Shown: positions 34,125 through 44,600 of the stretch, piece by piece | Position numbering within the stretch: position 1 is the stretch's first letter | Layout of the letters: the number at the start of each line of letters is the position of its first letter | From: Paracoccus yeei ATCC BAA-599 | Lineage (GTDB): Bacteria > Pseudomonadota > Alphaproteobacteria > Rhodobacterales > Rhodobacteraceae | DNA length: 64,000 bases | Direction: 5' to 3' | Assembly: GCF_000622145.1 (NCBI RefSeq) | Contig: NZ_JHWH01000023.1 | Location: 1 to 64,000, forward strand | Position numbers and translations under genes: made by a program | The notes under the pieces: model-generated | Seen by the model: the letters and a program-made list of their open reading frames with translations, nothing else | Database searches by the model: none | What the model was told of the DNA's origin: nothing

Positions 34125-35656
34125 TTTCTATCCAGCAACTTGGCTCGCTCTTGTTTGCGCCACCCGATCGTCCGCTCAAGCCCTTGAACAGCCTCAACCA
34201 GCTTGTCGCGAGATACTTCAATCTGTGTTGGATGGGACTTCCATTCCTCGTGGCTCAAATTGGTATTTGATACAATTGCCCCGAGGTGAAGATCCTTTAT
34301 CTGGAGCACGCCGCGCTCAGCTTCGTCCGCACCTTGAATAACAGCGATTTCTGAACCACGCTTGTCGGCATATTTCAACTGGTTGCCGAAGTTCTTGGGG
34401 TTGCCCAGATAGACCTCGGCCCGGATGCCGGCGGCGCGCAATTCCGCCGCCATGGCCTGATAATCGGCCATGCGGTCGCGGTCCATGACGGTGACGACGA
34501 CCGGGCCCGGCTCGGTCCCGCCCATCAGCCCCTTGGCGCGCAGGGCGGCCAGCAGACGGTCGACGCCGATGGAAACCCCGGTCGCGGGCACCTTTTGCCC
34601 GGTGAAGCGTTCCACGAGGCCATCGTAACGCCCGCCGCCGGCGACCGAACCGAACTGGCGCTTGCGGCCTTTTTCGTCCAGGATTTCAAAGGTCAATTCG
34701 GCCTCGAACACCGGGCCGGTATAATAGCCAAGGCCGCGCACGATCGAGGGGTCGATGATCGCCCGATCCTCGGCCACGCCCATCGCTGCAAGCATGTCGG
34801 CGATCTGGGCCAGTTCCTCGACGCCTTCTGCCCCCACGGCCGAGGCGCCGACGGCGGCGCGCAGATTGCCCAGCGTTTCCGCGTTATTGGCGCCTTTTGA
34901 GGTCAGGAAGGCCAGCACCGGCCCGGCCTGTTCGGGGCTGAGCCCCACGCCCTCGATAAAGGCGCCGCTGTCGTCCTTGCGGCCCGAGGTCAGCAGCTGG
35001 CGCACGCCCTCCTCGCCGACCTTGTCGAACTTGTCGATGGTGCGCAGCACGTCGTCGGCGGGCTTGCCCTGATCCACGCCCATGGATTCCAGGATGCCGT
35101 TCAGCACCTTGCGGTTGTTGATGCGGATCAGGTAATCGCCGCGGGCGATTCCGGCATGTTCCAGCGCCGCCGCCAGCATGGCGCAGATCTCGGCATCCGC
35201 GGCGACCGAGGCGGAGCCCACGGTATCGGCATCGCATTGATAGAACTGGCGGAACCGGCCGGGCCCCGGCTTTTCGTTGCGCCAGACCGGGCCCATGGCA
35301 TAGCGGCGATAGGGGCTGGGCAGATCGTTTCGGAACTGCGCCGCGACGCGCGCGAGCGGCGCGGTCAGGTCATAGCGCAGCGCCAGCCAGTCGCCGGCGC
35401 CACCGCCCGGAACGTCGGCTTCCTGCCAGGCGAAGACGCCGGCGTTCGGGCGGTCCACGTCAGGCAGGAATTTCCCGAGCGCCTCGACGGTCTCCACCGC
35501 GCTGGTTTCCAGGGGATCGAAGCCGTGGCGATGATAGATCTCGGCGATGCGGTCCAGCATCTGCTTGCGTTCGGTGACGTCCGCGCCGAAATAGTCACGG
35601 AACCCCTTGGGTGTTTCGGCCTTGGGACGGGGCTGTTTCTTTTGATCTTTCGCCAT
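34121..35656 (-). CDS. hisS: histidyl-tRNA synthetase
   Basis: 511 residues, class II. Motif 2 is [20 protein letters not shown] with FRQFYQCD, the His-binding block is [20 protein letters not shown], and motif 3 is [13 protein letters not shown]. The C-terminal anticodon-binding domain starts around residue 410. From about residue 424 (nt ~34385) to the stop, base composition falls to about 52% G+C, and codons rare in neighbours appear (ATA, GTA, TCA, AGA, ATT, CAA). The C-terminus ends with an extra tail ([18 protein letters not shown]). The frame is intact, so the enzyme is probably functional. It heads the hisS-hisZ-hisG unit. Confidence 0.96.
   Translation of the reverse strand: MAKDQKKQPRPKAETPKGFRDYFGADVTERKQMLDRIAEIYHRHGFDPLETSAVETVEALGKFLPDVDRPNAGVFAWQEADVPGGGAGDWLALRYDLTAPLARVAAQFRNDLPSPYRRYAMGPVWRNEKPGPGRFRQFYQCDADTVGSASVAADAEICAMLAAALEHAGIARGDYLIRINNRKVLNGILESMGVDQGKPADDVLRTIDKFDKVGEEGVRQLLTSGRKDDSGAFIEGVGLSPEQAGPVLAFLTSKGANNAETLGNLRAAVGASAVGAEGVEELAQIADMLAAMGVAEDRAIIDPSIVRGLGYYTGPVFEAELTFEILDEKGRKRQFGSVAGGGRYDGLVERFTGQKVPATGVSIGVDRLLAALRAKGLMGGTEPGPVVVTVMDRDRMADYQAMAAELRAAGIRAEVYLGNPKNFGNQLKYADKRGSEIAVIQGADEAERGVLQIKDLHLGAIVSNTNLSHEEWKSHPTQIEVSRDKLVEAVQGLERTIGWRKQERAKLLDRK
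34125..34385 (-). other. low-GC patch within the 3' end of hisS
   Basis: Counting 34141-34380 gives 124 G+C in 240 bases, about 52%, against about two thirds on both sides. The patch stays in frame, contains codons avoided elsewhere in the window, and stops at the hisS/hisZ overlap. This is the look of a gene segment replaced by recombination with a less GC-rich homologue. Confidence 0.75.
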
Positions 35657-35704
35657 GGTTTGCCTCGGGCTTTTCCAGGCGCGGGTCTAGCGGATGGAGG
35701 CTGG

Positions 35705-35914
35705 ATGGACAAGGACGAGCGAATCCTGCGGCTGGAGGAGGCCGTGGCGCATCTGGGCCGGGTGGTCGAGGATCTGTCCGAGGTCGTGGCCCGGCAGGAG
35801 CGCGAGATCCTCCGGCTGTCGCGGCGCGTCGGCCTGCTGATGGAGCGGGAGGCCGAACGCGAGGCCGAGGGCGGCACGATCCCGCTGGCCGACCAGCGCC
35901 CGCCGCATTGGTAG
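35705..35914 (+). CDS. slyX: SlyX family protein
   Basis: 69 residues. MDKDERILRLEEAVAHLGRV and QEREILRLSRRVGLLMER form a heptad pattern (coiled coil), followed by a short tail with ADQRPPHW, the usual SlyX ending (PPHY in E. coli). The function is not established; the E. coli gene lies next to slyD. It is divergent from hisS, with about 48 bases between starts. Its stop faces the DUF4177 gene across a repeat/hairpin. Confidence 0.85.
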   Translation: MDKDERILRLEEAVAHLGRVVEDLSEVVARQEREILRLSRRVGLLMEREAEREAEGGTIPLADQRPPHW

Positions 35915-35921
35915 GCGTCTT

Positions 35922-35966
35922 GCGGGGCGCTGCCCCGCGCCCCGGGGTATTTGAAAAACGGTGAAG
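35922..35966 (+). repeat. dispersed intergenic repeat, copy D, with hairpin
   Basis: A perfect hairpin GCGGGGC-GCT-GCCCCGC (35922-35938), then CCCCGGGGTATTTGAAAAAC and GGTGAAG. It shows the same hairpin-plus-box order as copy C. It lies between the convergent slyX and DUF4177 stops, where it could end transcription in both directions. Confidence 0.7.
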
Positions 35967-35968
35967 GA

Positions 35969-36442
35969 TCAGCGGTTTGCCGGGCCCAGGCGCGGGCCGG
36001 GCGGCGTGGTCGGCGCGGGCGCGGTCAGGGGCGGCTCGGCCGGGCGGGCCTGCTGCTGCTGTTTCGGCATGGCGCGCATGGGCTGGCTGAAAGGCGCGCG
36101 GACCGGCGGGGTGGTTTCGGCGGGTTCGGGCGCGGGCGCAGGTTCCGGCACGGGTGCGGGCGCGGGTTCGGGGGCGGCGTGGACGGGGTCCGGCATGGGC
36201 TGCGCGGCGGCCAGGGAGCGCCGGAAAATCAGCAGGTTGTGATAGACGGTCGTGCGGCTGGTCAGGCCCGAGCGTTCCTCGGCCGGCAGGGTTTCGGCGC
36301 GGACATAGTCCCAGCCGTCGCCGGCCATGCGGTTCAGCGTGTCGGTGAGGGTGGCGGCGAAACGGTCGATGCCGGTCTTGGCGCCCCTGATCTTTTCCCC
36401 GCGCGCGGGGGCGGGAATGGCGATGTATTCGTAGCTGCTCAT
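35969..36442 (-). CDS. DUF4177 domain protein with Pro/Ala-rich tail
   Basis: 157 residues. The N-terminal half has MSSYEYIAIPAPARGEK, LTDTLNRMAGDGWDYVRAET and VYHNLLIFRR, the DUF4177 pattern (a small alpha/beta domain around a GW dipeptide). The second half is a Pro/Ala/Glu-rich region with repeated PAPAPEPA units and a QQQQ stretch, probably disordered. Function unknown, presumably cytoplasmic. The ATG at 36442 follows an AAAGGAAAGGCCACGGTC ribosome region. The 11-bp repeat array lies about 140 bases upstream. Confidence 0.72.
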   Translation of the reverse strand: MSSYEYIAIPAPARGEKIRGAKTGIDRFAATLTDTLNRMAGDGWDYVRAETLPAEERSGLTSRTTVYHNLLIFRRSLAAAQPMPDPVHAAPEPAPAPVPEPAPAPEPAETTPPVRAPFSQPMRAMPKQQQQARPAEPPLTAPAPTTPPGPRLGPANR

Positions 36443-36577
36443 GACCGTGGCCTTTCCTTTGGCGGCAGGTTAGGCGCAAGCCGGGCGCTTCGCAACGGCT
36501 GCGGGCGTTGCGCGGTGCACCGGGCCGGGCGGCGGGGCGCCGAACCCCTGCGTTTGCCGGGGTTTTCGCTGTTCCGG

Positions 36578-36621
36578 GCGTGCACGGGGCGTACAGCGCG
36601 CGTACACAGGGCGTACACCGG
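36578..36621. repeat. four 11-bp direct repeats, GCGTACAC type
   Basis: Units start at 36578, 36589, 36600 and 36611, each exactly 11 bases: GCGTGCACGGG, GCGTACAGCGC, GCGTACACAGG, GCGTACACCGG. The constant core is GCGT(A/G)CA. The array lies between the DUF2254 stop (36639) and the DUF4177 start (36442), both on the minus strand, so it is upstream of the latter. Spacing equals about one helical turn, as in binding sites for side-by-side proteins. Confidence 0.8.
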
Positions 36622-36638
36622 AGGCGCGGCCGGACGGA

Positions 36639-37919
36639 TCACGCCGGACCCGCGCTGGCGGCGATCTCGGCCCGCAGGCGGGCGAGGTCCTGGGGCTGGG
36701 TCAGCCCGGATTCGGCACGGGCGAGCGCCAGGGCGGCCTGGTCGCGCGCGGCGGCGCGAAACGAGTCCGGTCCGAGCCGCGCCAGGGCGGCCAGGCTTTT
36801 CTGCAGGCGCAGCTGCACCTCGATCAGGCCGGCGCCGTCGCGGGCCATCAGCATGAAGGCGTCCTCGAAAAGATCGGCATCGGTCAGGGGCGGGACGTGG
36901 ACGCGGGGGTGGTCCGGTTCGGCCGCCGCGCCGCGCAGGTCGGCCCCGCCCCATTCCGCCAGAAGCCGGGTCGCGCGGCCGATCACGTCGATGGCGGTGC
37001 CGGGGTCATTGGTCGCGGGCGAGAGCGCGCGCGAGCCGATCTCGCTGAGGACGGCGAGGCCGAAGCGCGGATCCTGGTCGAAAAGGCGGGTGTCGCCCAG
37101 GGTGAAGGCCGCGCGCACGCCCTGGCGGAAGTCCTGGCGGGTCTGCGCATCGCCCTGTGGCCAGCGCGCCCAGGCCAGCACGCTGTCGGGGTAAAGAAAG
37201 GCGCCGGGGTTGTGCAGCAGGTGGATGTCGCACCCCGCCTTGTCGGCGCAATCCGACAGGGCGAACATGTCGATGTGCTGCAGATAGCCGATCTGGCCGG
37301 CCAGCACCGTCATGGCGTCGCCGGGCACCGTCGCCCGTTCGGGCGTCAGGGCCACGCCGCCCAGCCAGGGATCGTCCAGCCGGTCGCGCAGGGCCCGGTG
37401 CGTCGCCTGTTCGACGCGCTGGGTGGTTTCGCCGACGCGGCCCAGCCGGGTCAGGTGTTCGATCCAGCGCAGCAGCATGATGACGATGACCGCCACCACG
37501 GCGATGGTGACCAGGAACAGCACCGCCCGGCCGCCCGGACCATAGGCGCCGGTGCGCAGCACGATGATGCCGACGATGCTGAACAGGAACGATCCGATGA
37601 AGGTCGACAGCACGTTCTGGGCCAGCCGATCCTCGACCAGCAGGCGGGTGGCGCGGGGGGTGACGTTGGTGGTGGCCGCCGAATAGGCCGAGTTCATTAC
37701 CGAGAGCGAGAAGGTGGTCACCGCCAGCATCGAGCTGGCGATGATGTTCAGAAGGCTGTCGACCGCGTCCGAGCCGATCCAGTCCGCAACCTGCCAGGGG
37801 ATCAGGTGCTGCGCCCAGATCGCCACCACCGCCGAGAACACGCCCAGAAGCGCAAAGCAGGTCGCGCGCAGCCAGAGCTTGCGCAGGAGTTGCGACATGA
37901 GCCAGCGCCAGCGTGTCAT
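36639..37919 (-). CDS. DUF2254 family membrane protein
   Basis: 426 residues. Four membrane segments lie in the first 150 residues (ATCFALLGVFSAVVAIWAQ, LLNIIASSMLAVTTFSLSV, FIGSFLFSIVGIIVLRTG, AVLFLVTIAVVAVIVIMLL). A large soluble domain follows with DPRFGLAVLSEIGSRALSPA and NDPGTAIDVIGR, the DUF2254 signature block. Function is unknown. The ATG at 37919 has AAGGATCGCCC upstream; a second ATG lies seven codons later. It stands alone between the repeat array and gatB. Confidence 0.87.
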   Translation of the reverse strand: MTRWRWLMSQLLRKLWLRATCFALLGVFSAVVAIWAQHLIPWQVADWIGSDAVDSLLNIIASSMLAVTTFSLSVMNSAYSAATTNVTPRATRLLVEDRLAQNVLSTFIGSFLFSIVGIIVLRTGAYGPGGRAVLFLVTIAVVAVIVIMLLRWIEHLTRLGRVGETTQRVEQATHRALRDRLDDPWLGGVALTPERATVPGDAMTVLAGQIGYLQHIDMFALSDCADKAGCDIHLLHNPGAFLYPDSVLAWARWPQGDAQTRQDFRQGVRAAFTLGDTRLFDQDPRFGLAVLSEIGSRALSPATNDPGTAIDVIGRATRLLAEWGGADLRGAAAEPDHPRVHVPPLTDADLFEDAFMLMARDGAGLIEVQLRLQKSLAALARLGPDSFRAAARDQAALALARAESGLTQPQDLARLRAEIAASAGPA

Positions 37920-38103
37920 GGGCGATCCTTGTAGTGCTGCGGTATCGCGGGGGAAGCGCCGCAGCCCGGCCCCGGTTCCCGGCAGGCGCAGGGCCAGGGT
38001 CGGGTCACCTTGGGCACCCCGACCCCAAAACAGCCGGTCTGACAGCGGCTGGCCCGTTCAAGGCGGGGGAGGCTGGCGATGATGTCGCCCCCTTGGCGCG
38101 CCG

Positions 38104-39618
38104 TTACGCGCCCAGCTTTTTCGCCACCAGGTCCTGCACGGCCGCCGGATTGGCCTTGCCGCCGGTGGCCTTCAGGACCTGGCCCACGAACCAGCCCGCA
38201 AGCTTGGGGTTGGCACGCGCCTTTTCCACCTGCGCGGGGTTCGCGGCGATGATGTCGTCCACTGCCTTTTCGATGGCGCCCAGGTCGGTGACCTGTTTCA
38301 TGCCGCGTTCCTCGACGATGGCGGCGGGGTCGCCGCCCTCGGTCCAGAGGATCTCGAACAGTTCCTTGGCGATCTTGCCGGAAATCGCGCCCGAGCCGAT
38401 CAGGTCGATCACGCCGCCAAGCTGGGCGGCGGAAACGGGCGAGGTCTCGACGCTGAGGCCTTCCTTGTTCAGGCGGCCGAACAGTTCGTTGATGACCCAG
38501 TTCGCGGCCATCTTGCCGTCGCGTCCCTGCGCGACTGCCTCGAAATAGTCGGCGCTTTCGACCTCGGCGGTCAGCACGCCGGCATCGTATTCGGAAAGGC
38601 CGAGTTCCTTGACGAAGCGGGCCTTTTTTTCGTCCGGCAGTTCGGGCATCGACTGCGCGATGCCATCCACCCATTCCTGTTCGATGTCCAGGGGCAGCAG
38701 GTCGGGATCGGGGAAATAGCGGTAGTCGTGCGCTTCCTCTTTCGACCGCATCGAGCGCGTCTCGCCGTTGTCGGGATCGTAGAGGCGGGTTTCCTGCACC
38801 ACCGTGCCGCCGTCTTCCAGAATGGCGATCTGGCGGCGCGCCTCGTATTCGATGGCGGCCTGGATGAAGCGCAGCGAGTTCATGTTCTTGATCTCGCAGC
38901 GTGTGCCCAGGTGGCTGAAGTCCTGGGTTTCCTGATAGCGTTCGTAATCGCCCGGCTTGCAGACCGAGACGTTCACGTCGGCGCGCAGGTTGCCGTTCTG
39001 CATGTTGCCGTCGCAGGTGCCCAGATAGCGCATGATCTGGCGGAGTTTCGCGACATAGGCCGCCGCCTCCTCGGGTCCGCGGATGTCGGGGCGCGAGACG
39101 ATCTCCATCAGCGCGACGCCGGTGCGGTTCAGGTCGACGAAGGACATGGTCGGGTCCATGTCGTGGATCGACTTGCCCGCGTCCTGTTCCAGGTGGATGC
39201 GCTCGATGCGCACGCGGCGGGCGACGCCGGGGCCCATGTCCACGATCACCTCGCCCTCGCCCACGATGGGGTGGTACAGCTGGCTGATCTGGTAGCCTTG
39301 CGGCAGGTCGGGGTAGAAATAGTTCTTGCGGTCGAAGGCCGAGCGCAGGTTGATCGCGGCCTTGAGGCCGAGTCCGGTCTTGACCGCCTGGGCCACGCAG
39401 AATTCGTTGATGACGGGCAGCATGCCGGGCATGGCGGCATCGACGAAGGCCACGTGGCTGTTCGGCTCCGCCCCGAAGCCGGTCGAGGCGCCGGAAAAGA
39501 GCTTCGCGTTCGAGGCGACCTGGGCATGGACCTCGAGCCCGATGACCAGTTCCCAGTCGCCCTTGGCCCCGGCGATCACCTTGGGTTCCGGCGCGGTATA
39601 GGTCAGATGGTCGAGCAT
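38104..39618 (-). CDS. gatB: Asp/Glu-tRNA amidotransferase subunit B
   Basis: 504 residues. [20 protein letters not shown] is the GatB opening, [11 protein letters not shown]-like [19 protein letters not shown] the family block, and [16 protein letters not shown] the signature; the last 130 residues form the YqeY-like tail. GatB recognises misacylated tRNA and phosphorylates its Glu/Asp before amidation by GatA. gatC and gatA are not in the window, so the genes are dispersed, as is usual in alphaproteobacteria. The start ATG lies at 39616-39618, with CAGGGGAAACGCC upstream. Confidence 0.97.
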   Translation of the reverse strand: MLDHLTYTAPEPKVIAGAKGDWELVIGLEVHAQVASNAKLFSGASTGFGAEPNSHVAFVDAAMPGMLPVINEFCVAQAVKTGLGLKAAINLRSAFDRKNYFYPDLPQGYQISQLYHPIVGEGEVIVDMGPGVARRVRIERIHLEQDAGKSIHDMDPTMSFVDLNRTGVALMEIVSRPDIRGPEEAAAYVAKLRQIMRYLGTCDGNMQNGNLRADVNVSVCKPGDYERYQETQDFSHLGTRCEIKNMNSLRFIQAAIEYEARRQIAILEDGGTVVQETRLYDPDNGETRSMRSKEEAHDYRYFPDPDLLPLDIEQEWVDGIAQSMPELPDEKKARFVKELGLSEYDAGVLTAEVESADYFEAVAQGRDGKMAANWVINELFGRLNKEGLSVETSPVSAAQLGGVIDLIGSGAISGKIAKELFEILWTEGGDPAAIVEERGMKQVTDLGAIEKAVDDIIAANPAQVEKARANPKLAGWFVGQVLKATGGKANPAAVQDLVAKKLGA

Positions 39619-39679
39619 GGCGTTTCCCCTGGCATTTCGCGGGTCGTTCTAGGCCCTTGGCGCGCGCGGGGCAAGCGTC

Positions 39680-41608
39680 CTAGCGGCCGGCGGCGCGGGC
39701 CGGGGGCCGGGGCGCGACCGGCGGCAGGCCGTGTTCGGGGGCCTCGTCGTCGGTGTCCGTCGTGACCGGGCCGGCGGCGGGCCCCTGGGCGAAGCGCTGG
39801 GCCAGCGCCTGTTCCAGCTGGCGGTTCATTTCGCGGCTGAGGCGGATGTAGTCGGGATTGTCCTGCAGCGGCACGCCCGGCTTCCAGACCTCGGCCAGTT
39901 CGCGCAGGCTGGCGCGGTCCATGCGATAGAAGATGCGCTCCAGCTCGGATGCCTCGTATTCCGACAGGCCCACGTGTTCCAGGACATAGCGGCCGGCGCG
40001 CAGCGAGCTGTCGAAGGTTTCGCGCACGATATGGTCGGCCTTGGCATCGTAAAGCTGGAACACGTTCACCCGGTCGCGGGCGCGGGCGATCACCACGATG
40101 TCGGGGCGCTTTTCCTTGGCATAGCGGATCAGGCGCAGGTTGGCCTGCGGATCGTCCAGCGCGGCGACCAGGATGCGGGCCTTGTCGAGGCCGGCGGCGG
40201 TCAGGATTTCCGGGCGGGTCGGGTCGCCGAAATAGCCCTTGAAGCCGAAGCGGCGCATGAGCTGGATGACCTCGAGGTCGTGGTCGAGCACGGTGGTGCG
40301 GAAGCCCGACATGGTGACGAGGCGGTTCACCACCTGGCCGAAGCGGCCGACGCCCGCGATGATGACGGGCTGCTGTTCGGGGATGTCGTCCGGGGGCAGG
40401 TCGGCGCGTTCCTCGGCCAGGCGGCGCGAGATGAAGTCCGACAGGATGAACAGAAGGGGCGTCGCCAGCATCGAGAGCGCGATGACCAGCAGCATCCCCT
40501 GCGCCAGGGGCCGGGGCAGCACCGCCAGCGACACGGCATAGGAGATGAGGACGAAGCCGAATTCGCCCGCCTGCGCCAAGGACAGGGTGAAAAGCGTGCG
40601 GTCGCGGCCCTTGAGCCCGGTGACGCGGGCGACCCCGTGCAGGACCAGCGCCTTGATCGCGATGACGGTGACGGTGACGCCCAGCACCAGGGCCGGCATC
40701 TGGAACAGCAGGCCGAAATCCATGCCCGCGCCCACGGTGATGAAGAACAGGCCCAGGAGCAGCCCCTTGAACGGGGCGATCTGGCCTTCGAGCTCGTGGC
40801 GGAACTCGGAGCCCGCGAGCATCACCCCGGCGAGGAAGGTGCCGAGCGCGGGAGAGAGGCCCACGATCTCCATCAGCGAGGCGATGCCCACCACGATCAG
40901 GAGCGCGAGCGCGGTGTCGAGTTCGTTCAGCCGCGCGGAATAGACATAGCGGAAGGCCGGGCGGATCAGGTACTGGCCGATCAGGATGACGCCCGCCACC
41001 GCCCCCAGCGTCACCAGCGCCGCCGCCCAGCCCGGCAGGCTGTGCATGAAGGCGGCGCCGCCTTGGTCCTCCTCGGCCAGGGCCATGGCGCGGGGCGCCA
41101 GCAGCGGCATCAGCGCGATCATCGGGATCACGGCGATGTCCTGGGTCAGCAGCACGGCGAAGGCGCTGCGCCCGCCGGCCGTCTGCATCAGCGATTTCTC
41201 GGACAGGGTCTGGAGCACGATGGCGGTCGAGCTGAGCGACAGGATCATGCCGAGCGTCAGCGCCACCTGCCAGCTTTGCCGCAGCGCCAGCGCCACCAGC
41301 GCCAGCAGGGCGACGGTGCCCAGGATCTGCATTCCCGCCAGCCCGATCAGCCGCTGGCGCATCTGCCAGAGCGCGCGCGGCTCAAGTTCCAGCCCGATCA
41401 GGAACAGCATCATCACCACGCCGAATTCGGCGAAATGCTGCAGGTCGGCCATCTCGCCCTCGGAGCCCGCCAGGCCCAGGACCGGGCCGATCAGGATGCC
41501 CGAGATGAGATAGCCCAGAACCGACCCAAGCCCCAGCCGCGCCGACAGCGGCACGGCGACGACCATGGTCATCAGATAGACCGTGGCGAGCAGCAGGAAG
41601 GATTCCAT
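39680..41608 (-). CDS. CPA2-type cation:proton antiporter with RCK domain (KefB/C-like)
   Basis: 642 residues. About 12 membrane segments (residues 1-400) with the CPA2 blocks LGLGSVLGYLISGILIGPVL, FGVVMMLFLIGLELEP and LSSTAIVLQTLSEK. A cytoplasmic TrkA-N domain follows with VIIAGVGRFGQVVNRLV (GxGxxG nucleotide site) and HDLEVIQLMRRFGFKGYFGD. Such proteins are glutathione-gated K+ efflux systems or K+/H+ antiporters. There is no KefF/G partner nearby, so the gating ligand is open. Its start codon abuts the stop of the large fusion protein, so the two may share a transcript. Confidence 0.9.
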   Translation of the reverse strand: MESFLLLATVYLMTMVVAVPLSARLGLGSVLGYLISGILIGPVLGLAGSEGEMADLQHFAEFGVVMMLFLIGLELEPRALWQMRQRLIGLAGMQILGTVALLALVALALRQSWQVALTLGMILSLSSTAIVLQTLSEKSLMQTAGGRSAFAVLLTQDIAVIPMIALMPLLAPRAMALAEEDQGGAAFMHSLPGWAAALVTLGAVAGVILIGQYLIRPAFRYVYSARLNELDTALALLIVVGIASLMEIVGLSPALGTFLAGVMLAGSEFRHELEGQIAPFKGLLLGLFFITVGAGMDFGLLFQMPALVLGVTVTVIAIKALVLHGVARVTGLKGRDRTLFTLSLAQAGEFGFVLISYAVSLAVLPRPLAQGMLLVIALSMLATPLLFILSDFISRRLAEERADLPPDDIPEQQPVIIAGVGRFGQVVNRLVTMSGFRTTVLDHDLEVIQLMRRFGFKGYFGDPTRPEILTAAGLDKARILVAALDDPQANLRLIRYAKEKRPDIVVIARARDRVNVFQLYDAKADHIVRETFDSSLRAGRYVLEHVGLSEYEASELERIFYRMDRASLRELAEVWKPGVPLQDNPDYIRLSREMNRQLEQALAQRFAQGPAAGPVTTDTDDEAPEHGLPPVAPRPPARAAGR

Positions 41609-44600
41609 CTATCTCCCGTCCAGCATGCGCAATTCGCGGGTCTGGCCCGATTTCACATAGGTCAGCCGGCCATTGCCGATCGAATTGATCGTGCCGCCGT
41701 CGATGCGGTCGCCCAGCCGCACCGTCACGACCTTGCCGTTGCGCAGCCGGATCAGCGCGCGGCTGGCCTGGCCCGCGCCGATGATGCCGATGATCGTGGT
41801 GCGGCCCATGTCGATGCCGCGCGACTGGGTGGCGGCGCGGGCGACGCTGGCCGCGGTGGTGCCGCCGCGCGCCATGTTGGCGGCGATCTCGGGTTCGTTG
41901 TCGATCTCGGGCGGCTTGTAGTCCTGGCGGCGGGCGCGGGCGGCGCGCTCCTCGGCCTCGGCCTGGGCGCGGGCGCGGGCCTCGGCCTGGGCGCGGGCCT
42001 GGGCCTCGGCGGCGGCGTCGGCGGCGGCGCGCGCGCGGATGCGCGCCTCGGCCTGGGCCTGAAGCTGTTCGTCGAGCGCGCGGCGGGCGGCGATTTCGGA
42101 TTCCGTCGGCCCCGGCGCGGCGGCGGCAGCCGGGGTCGGTGCCGCAGGCGTCGCGGCCGCAGCAGCAGCGGCGGCGGGCGCGGCGGCGGCAGCAGCAGCG
42201 GCCGACGGGGCCAGCGGCGTCGCGCGGCGCGGCGGCAGCGGCGAGGAGGCCAGCGCCGCCAGGCCGACGCCGCCCGGGGTCGCCGGCGAGGCATCGACGG
42301 CGGCGGCAATGGCGCTTTCGATGGCGCTTTCGCTGGGCTTGCCGGCTGGCTTTTCGGCAGGCTTCTCGGCGGCATGCCCGGCCGAGCGGGCGGCGCCGTC
42401 CCGGCCGGGCCTTGCCACCGGGCGCAGCGAGCCATGCAAAAGCCCGCCCGAGGTCCGGGCGGGCGTCGTGGCCGTCTTCGCTGTGTCGGGCCGGTCTGGC
42501 GGCGGCTGCGTCGTGGCCGAGCGCAGCGCCGCATCGACCGCCGAGGGCGAAACCGCGTCGCTGACGCTGCGCCCGCCCCGGCCGGCGGGCTTGCGCAGGG
42601 GCCGCGCCTCGGCCAGGCGGGACCCGGCGGGGGGATGGGCGTCGCGCGCGGCGCGCTGCGGCACGGGGATCAGCCCCTGCCGGCGCATGTCGCGGGCCAG
42701 CGCGTCCATCTGGTCCAGATCGGCCGGGTCGAGCCCGGCGGCTTCGTCCAGGATCAGGTCGGGGGCCGAGCCTTCGGGCCGCGGCGGCGGGCGGTTCGCC
42801 CGGATCGCCGAAGCCGGGACGGGGGCCGGGGCGGCGGCCTGGGTCGCGGCGGGCGCGGCCCGTTGCGGACGGCTGGGCGGCCGGGCACTGGCGGTCGGGC
42901 GCGCCGCCTGGTCGCGTTGCGCGAAGGGCACGGGATTGGCCGGCACGGCGGGCGGAGTATCGACGCGGGGTGTCGTCGCGCGCGGCGTGCTGCGGCGCGG
43001 GGACAGCTGCGGCCGGGCCGAACTGGTCAGCGCGCCGAGGCCGGGCTGCGCCGGACGCGCGGCCGGAGTGGCAGCAGGGGTCGCAACCGGGCTCGCAGCC
43101 GGCGCCGGGGTTGGCGCAGACGCCCGCGATGGGGCGGGCTGCGCCGCCGGTTGCGGCGCGGGCCGCGCCGGGGTGGCGGTGGCGGCGGGTGCCGCGCGGG
43201 GACGCTCGGGGGTCGGTGCGGTCTCTGCCAGTGCCGCGCCGGCGGCCGGCTGGGCCGGCTGGGCGGCGGGCTGGACACGCGGGCTTTCGGGCGGGACCAC
43301 GGCCGCCGCGACGGCTGCGGCGGCGATCAGCACGCGGCGCTGTTCATCCTGCGTCAGCGCCGAGACCGGGGCGGGTTCCTGCGCCGCCATCTCGGCCGCC
43401 GGATCGGCGCGCAGCTGGGCGGGGGCGCCGGCGTCCTCGGGCTCATCCTCGGCCGCCGCCTCGGCCGGAGCGGATGGGGCGGGCGCGGGTTGGGCGGGCG
43501 CCGGGGTCGTCGCAGCGGGCGCCGGATCGGCGGCCGGCGCCGGCGCGGGCGTCGCCGGAATCGTCGCCGGGGTTTCCGAGGGCGCGGGTTCCTCTTCGCT
43601 GGCCACCACCTGGGCGGGGCCGTCGCCGGGGACGGCAAAGCTCCAGATCAGCAGCAGGCCCAGGACCAGCGCGGCCAGCATCGCCACAAGCCCGGCCAGA
43701 CTGCCGCGGCGGCCGGCCTCGGGGCGGGGCGCGGCGGCGGCGACGGGATCGGGGCGCGGCGTCAGGACGGGCGCGGCCTGGGGCGCGGGCCGGGGGCCGG
43801 CCGGGGGCTGCTCGCGGCCGGCCACCGGGCTTCCCAGCCGCACCTGACGGGCCGAGGCGGCGCGGTCATGGACGGCGCGGGCGCGCGGCTCGGTCGGCTC
43901 GGGCCGGCGGGCCGCCGGGGCGGCGGCGGTCGCGCTGCGCGGCGCGTGGCGCACGACGGGCGGCACCCGCGCGGACTGGGATGCGGGCGCCTCGGCCTGT
44001 TCGGGCGCGGGCGGATCGGCCACGGGAACCGGGTCGGATTCGGCCGGAGCCTCGGCCGGTTCGGCGGGATTTCCGGGGGTATCGGTCGCCGGCGCCTCGA
44101 CGGGCTGTGGCTCGGGCCTGGGCGCGTCCTCGGGCTCGGGCTTCGGCTCGGGAACGTCCTCGGGCTGGGGTTCGGGTTCGGACGTGGGCTCGGGCTCGGG
44201 CTCCTCGGCCGGCATCTCGGCGGGCAGTTCCAGCTGCGCGGCGGAAAGCCCTCGGCCCGATGCGGCGATGGTGGGCGTTTCGTCGTCGAGCGCGTCGGTG
44301 TCGGGAGTTTCGTCTTTGGGGGTCTCGTCTTCGCGTGTCTCGGCGGCGAGGGTTTCCGCGTCGGAGGTTTCCGCGGCCGGTGTCTCGGGCGGCTCGTCCC
44401 CGGTCCTGGGCGCGGCAAAGGCCGGGCGGCGGGCCTCGGGCGGGTCCAGCACGAAGACCGGCTCACCCGGGAAGCCGCCGTCCTGCGGGTCCGCGCAATA
44501 GGCCGTGCCCTCGAATCCGTATTGCGCGGCGAAATCGCGCGCCTCGCGCAGGGTCTGGCGCGCCACGGCGGCCACCTGCACCGCCTCCCCGTCGCCGTCC

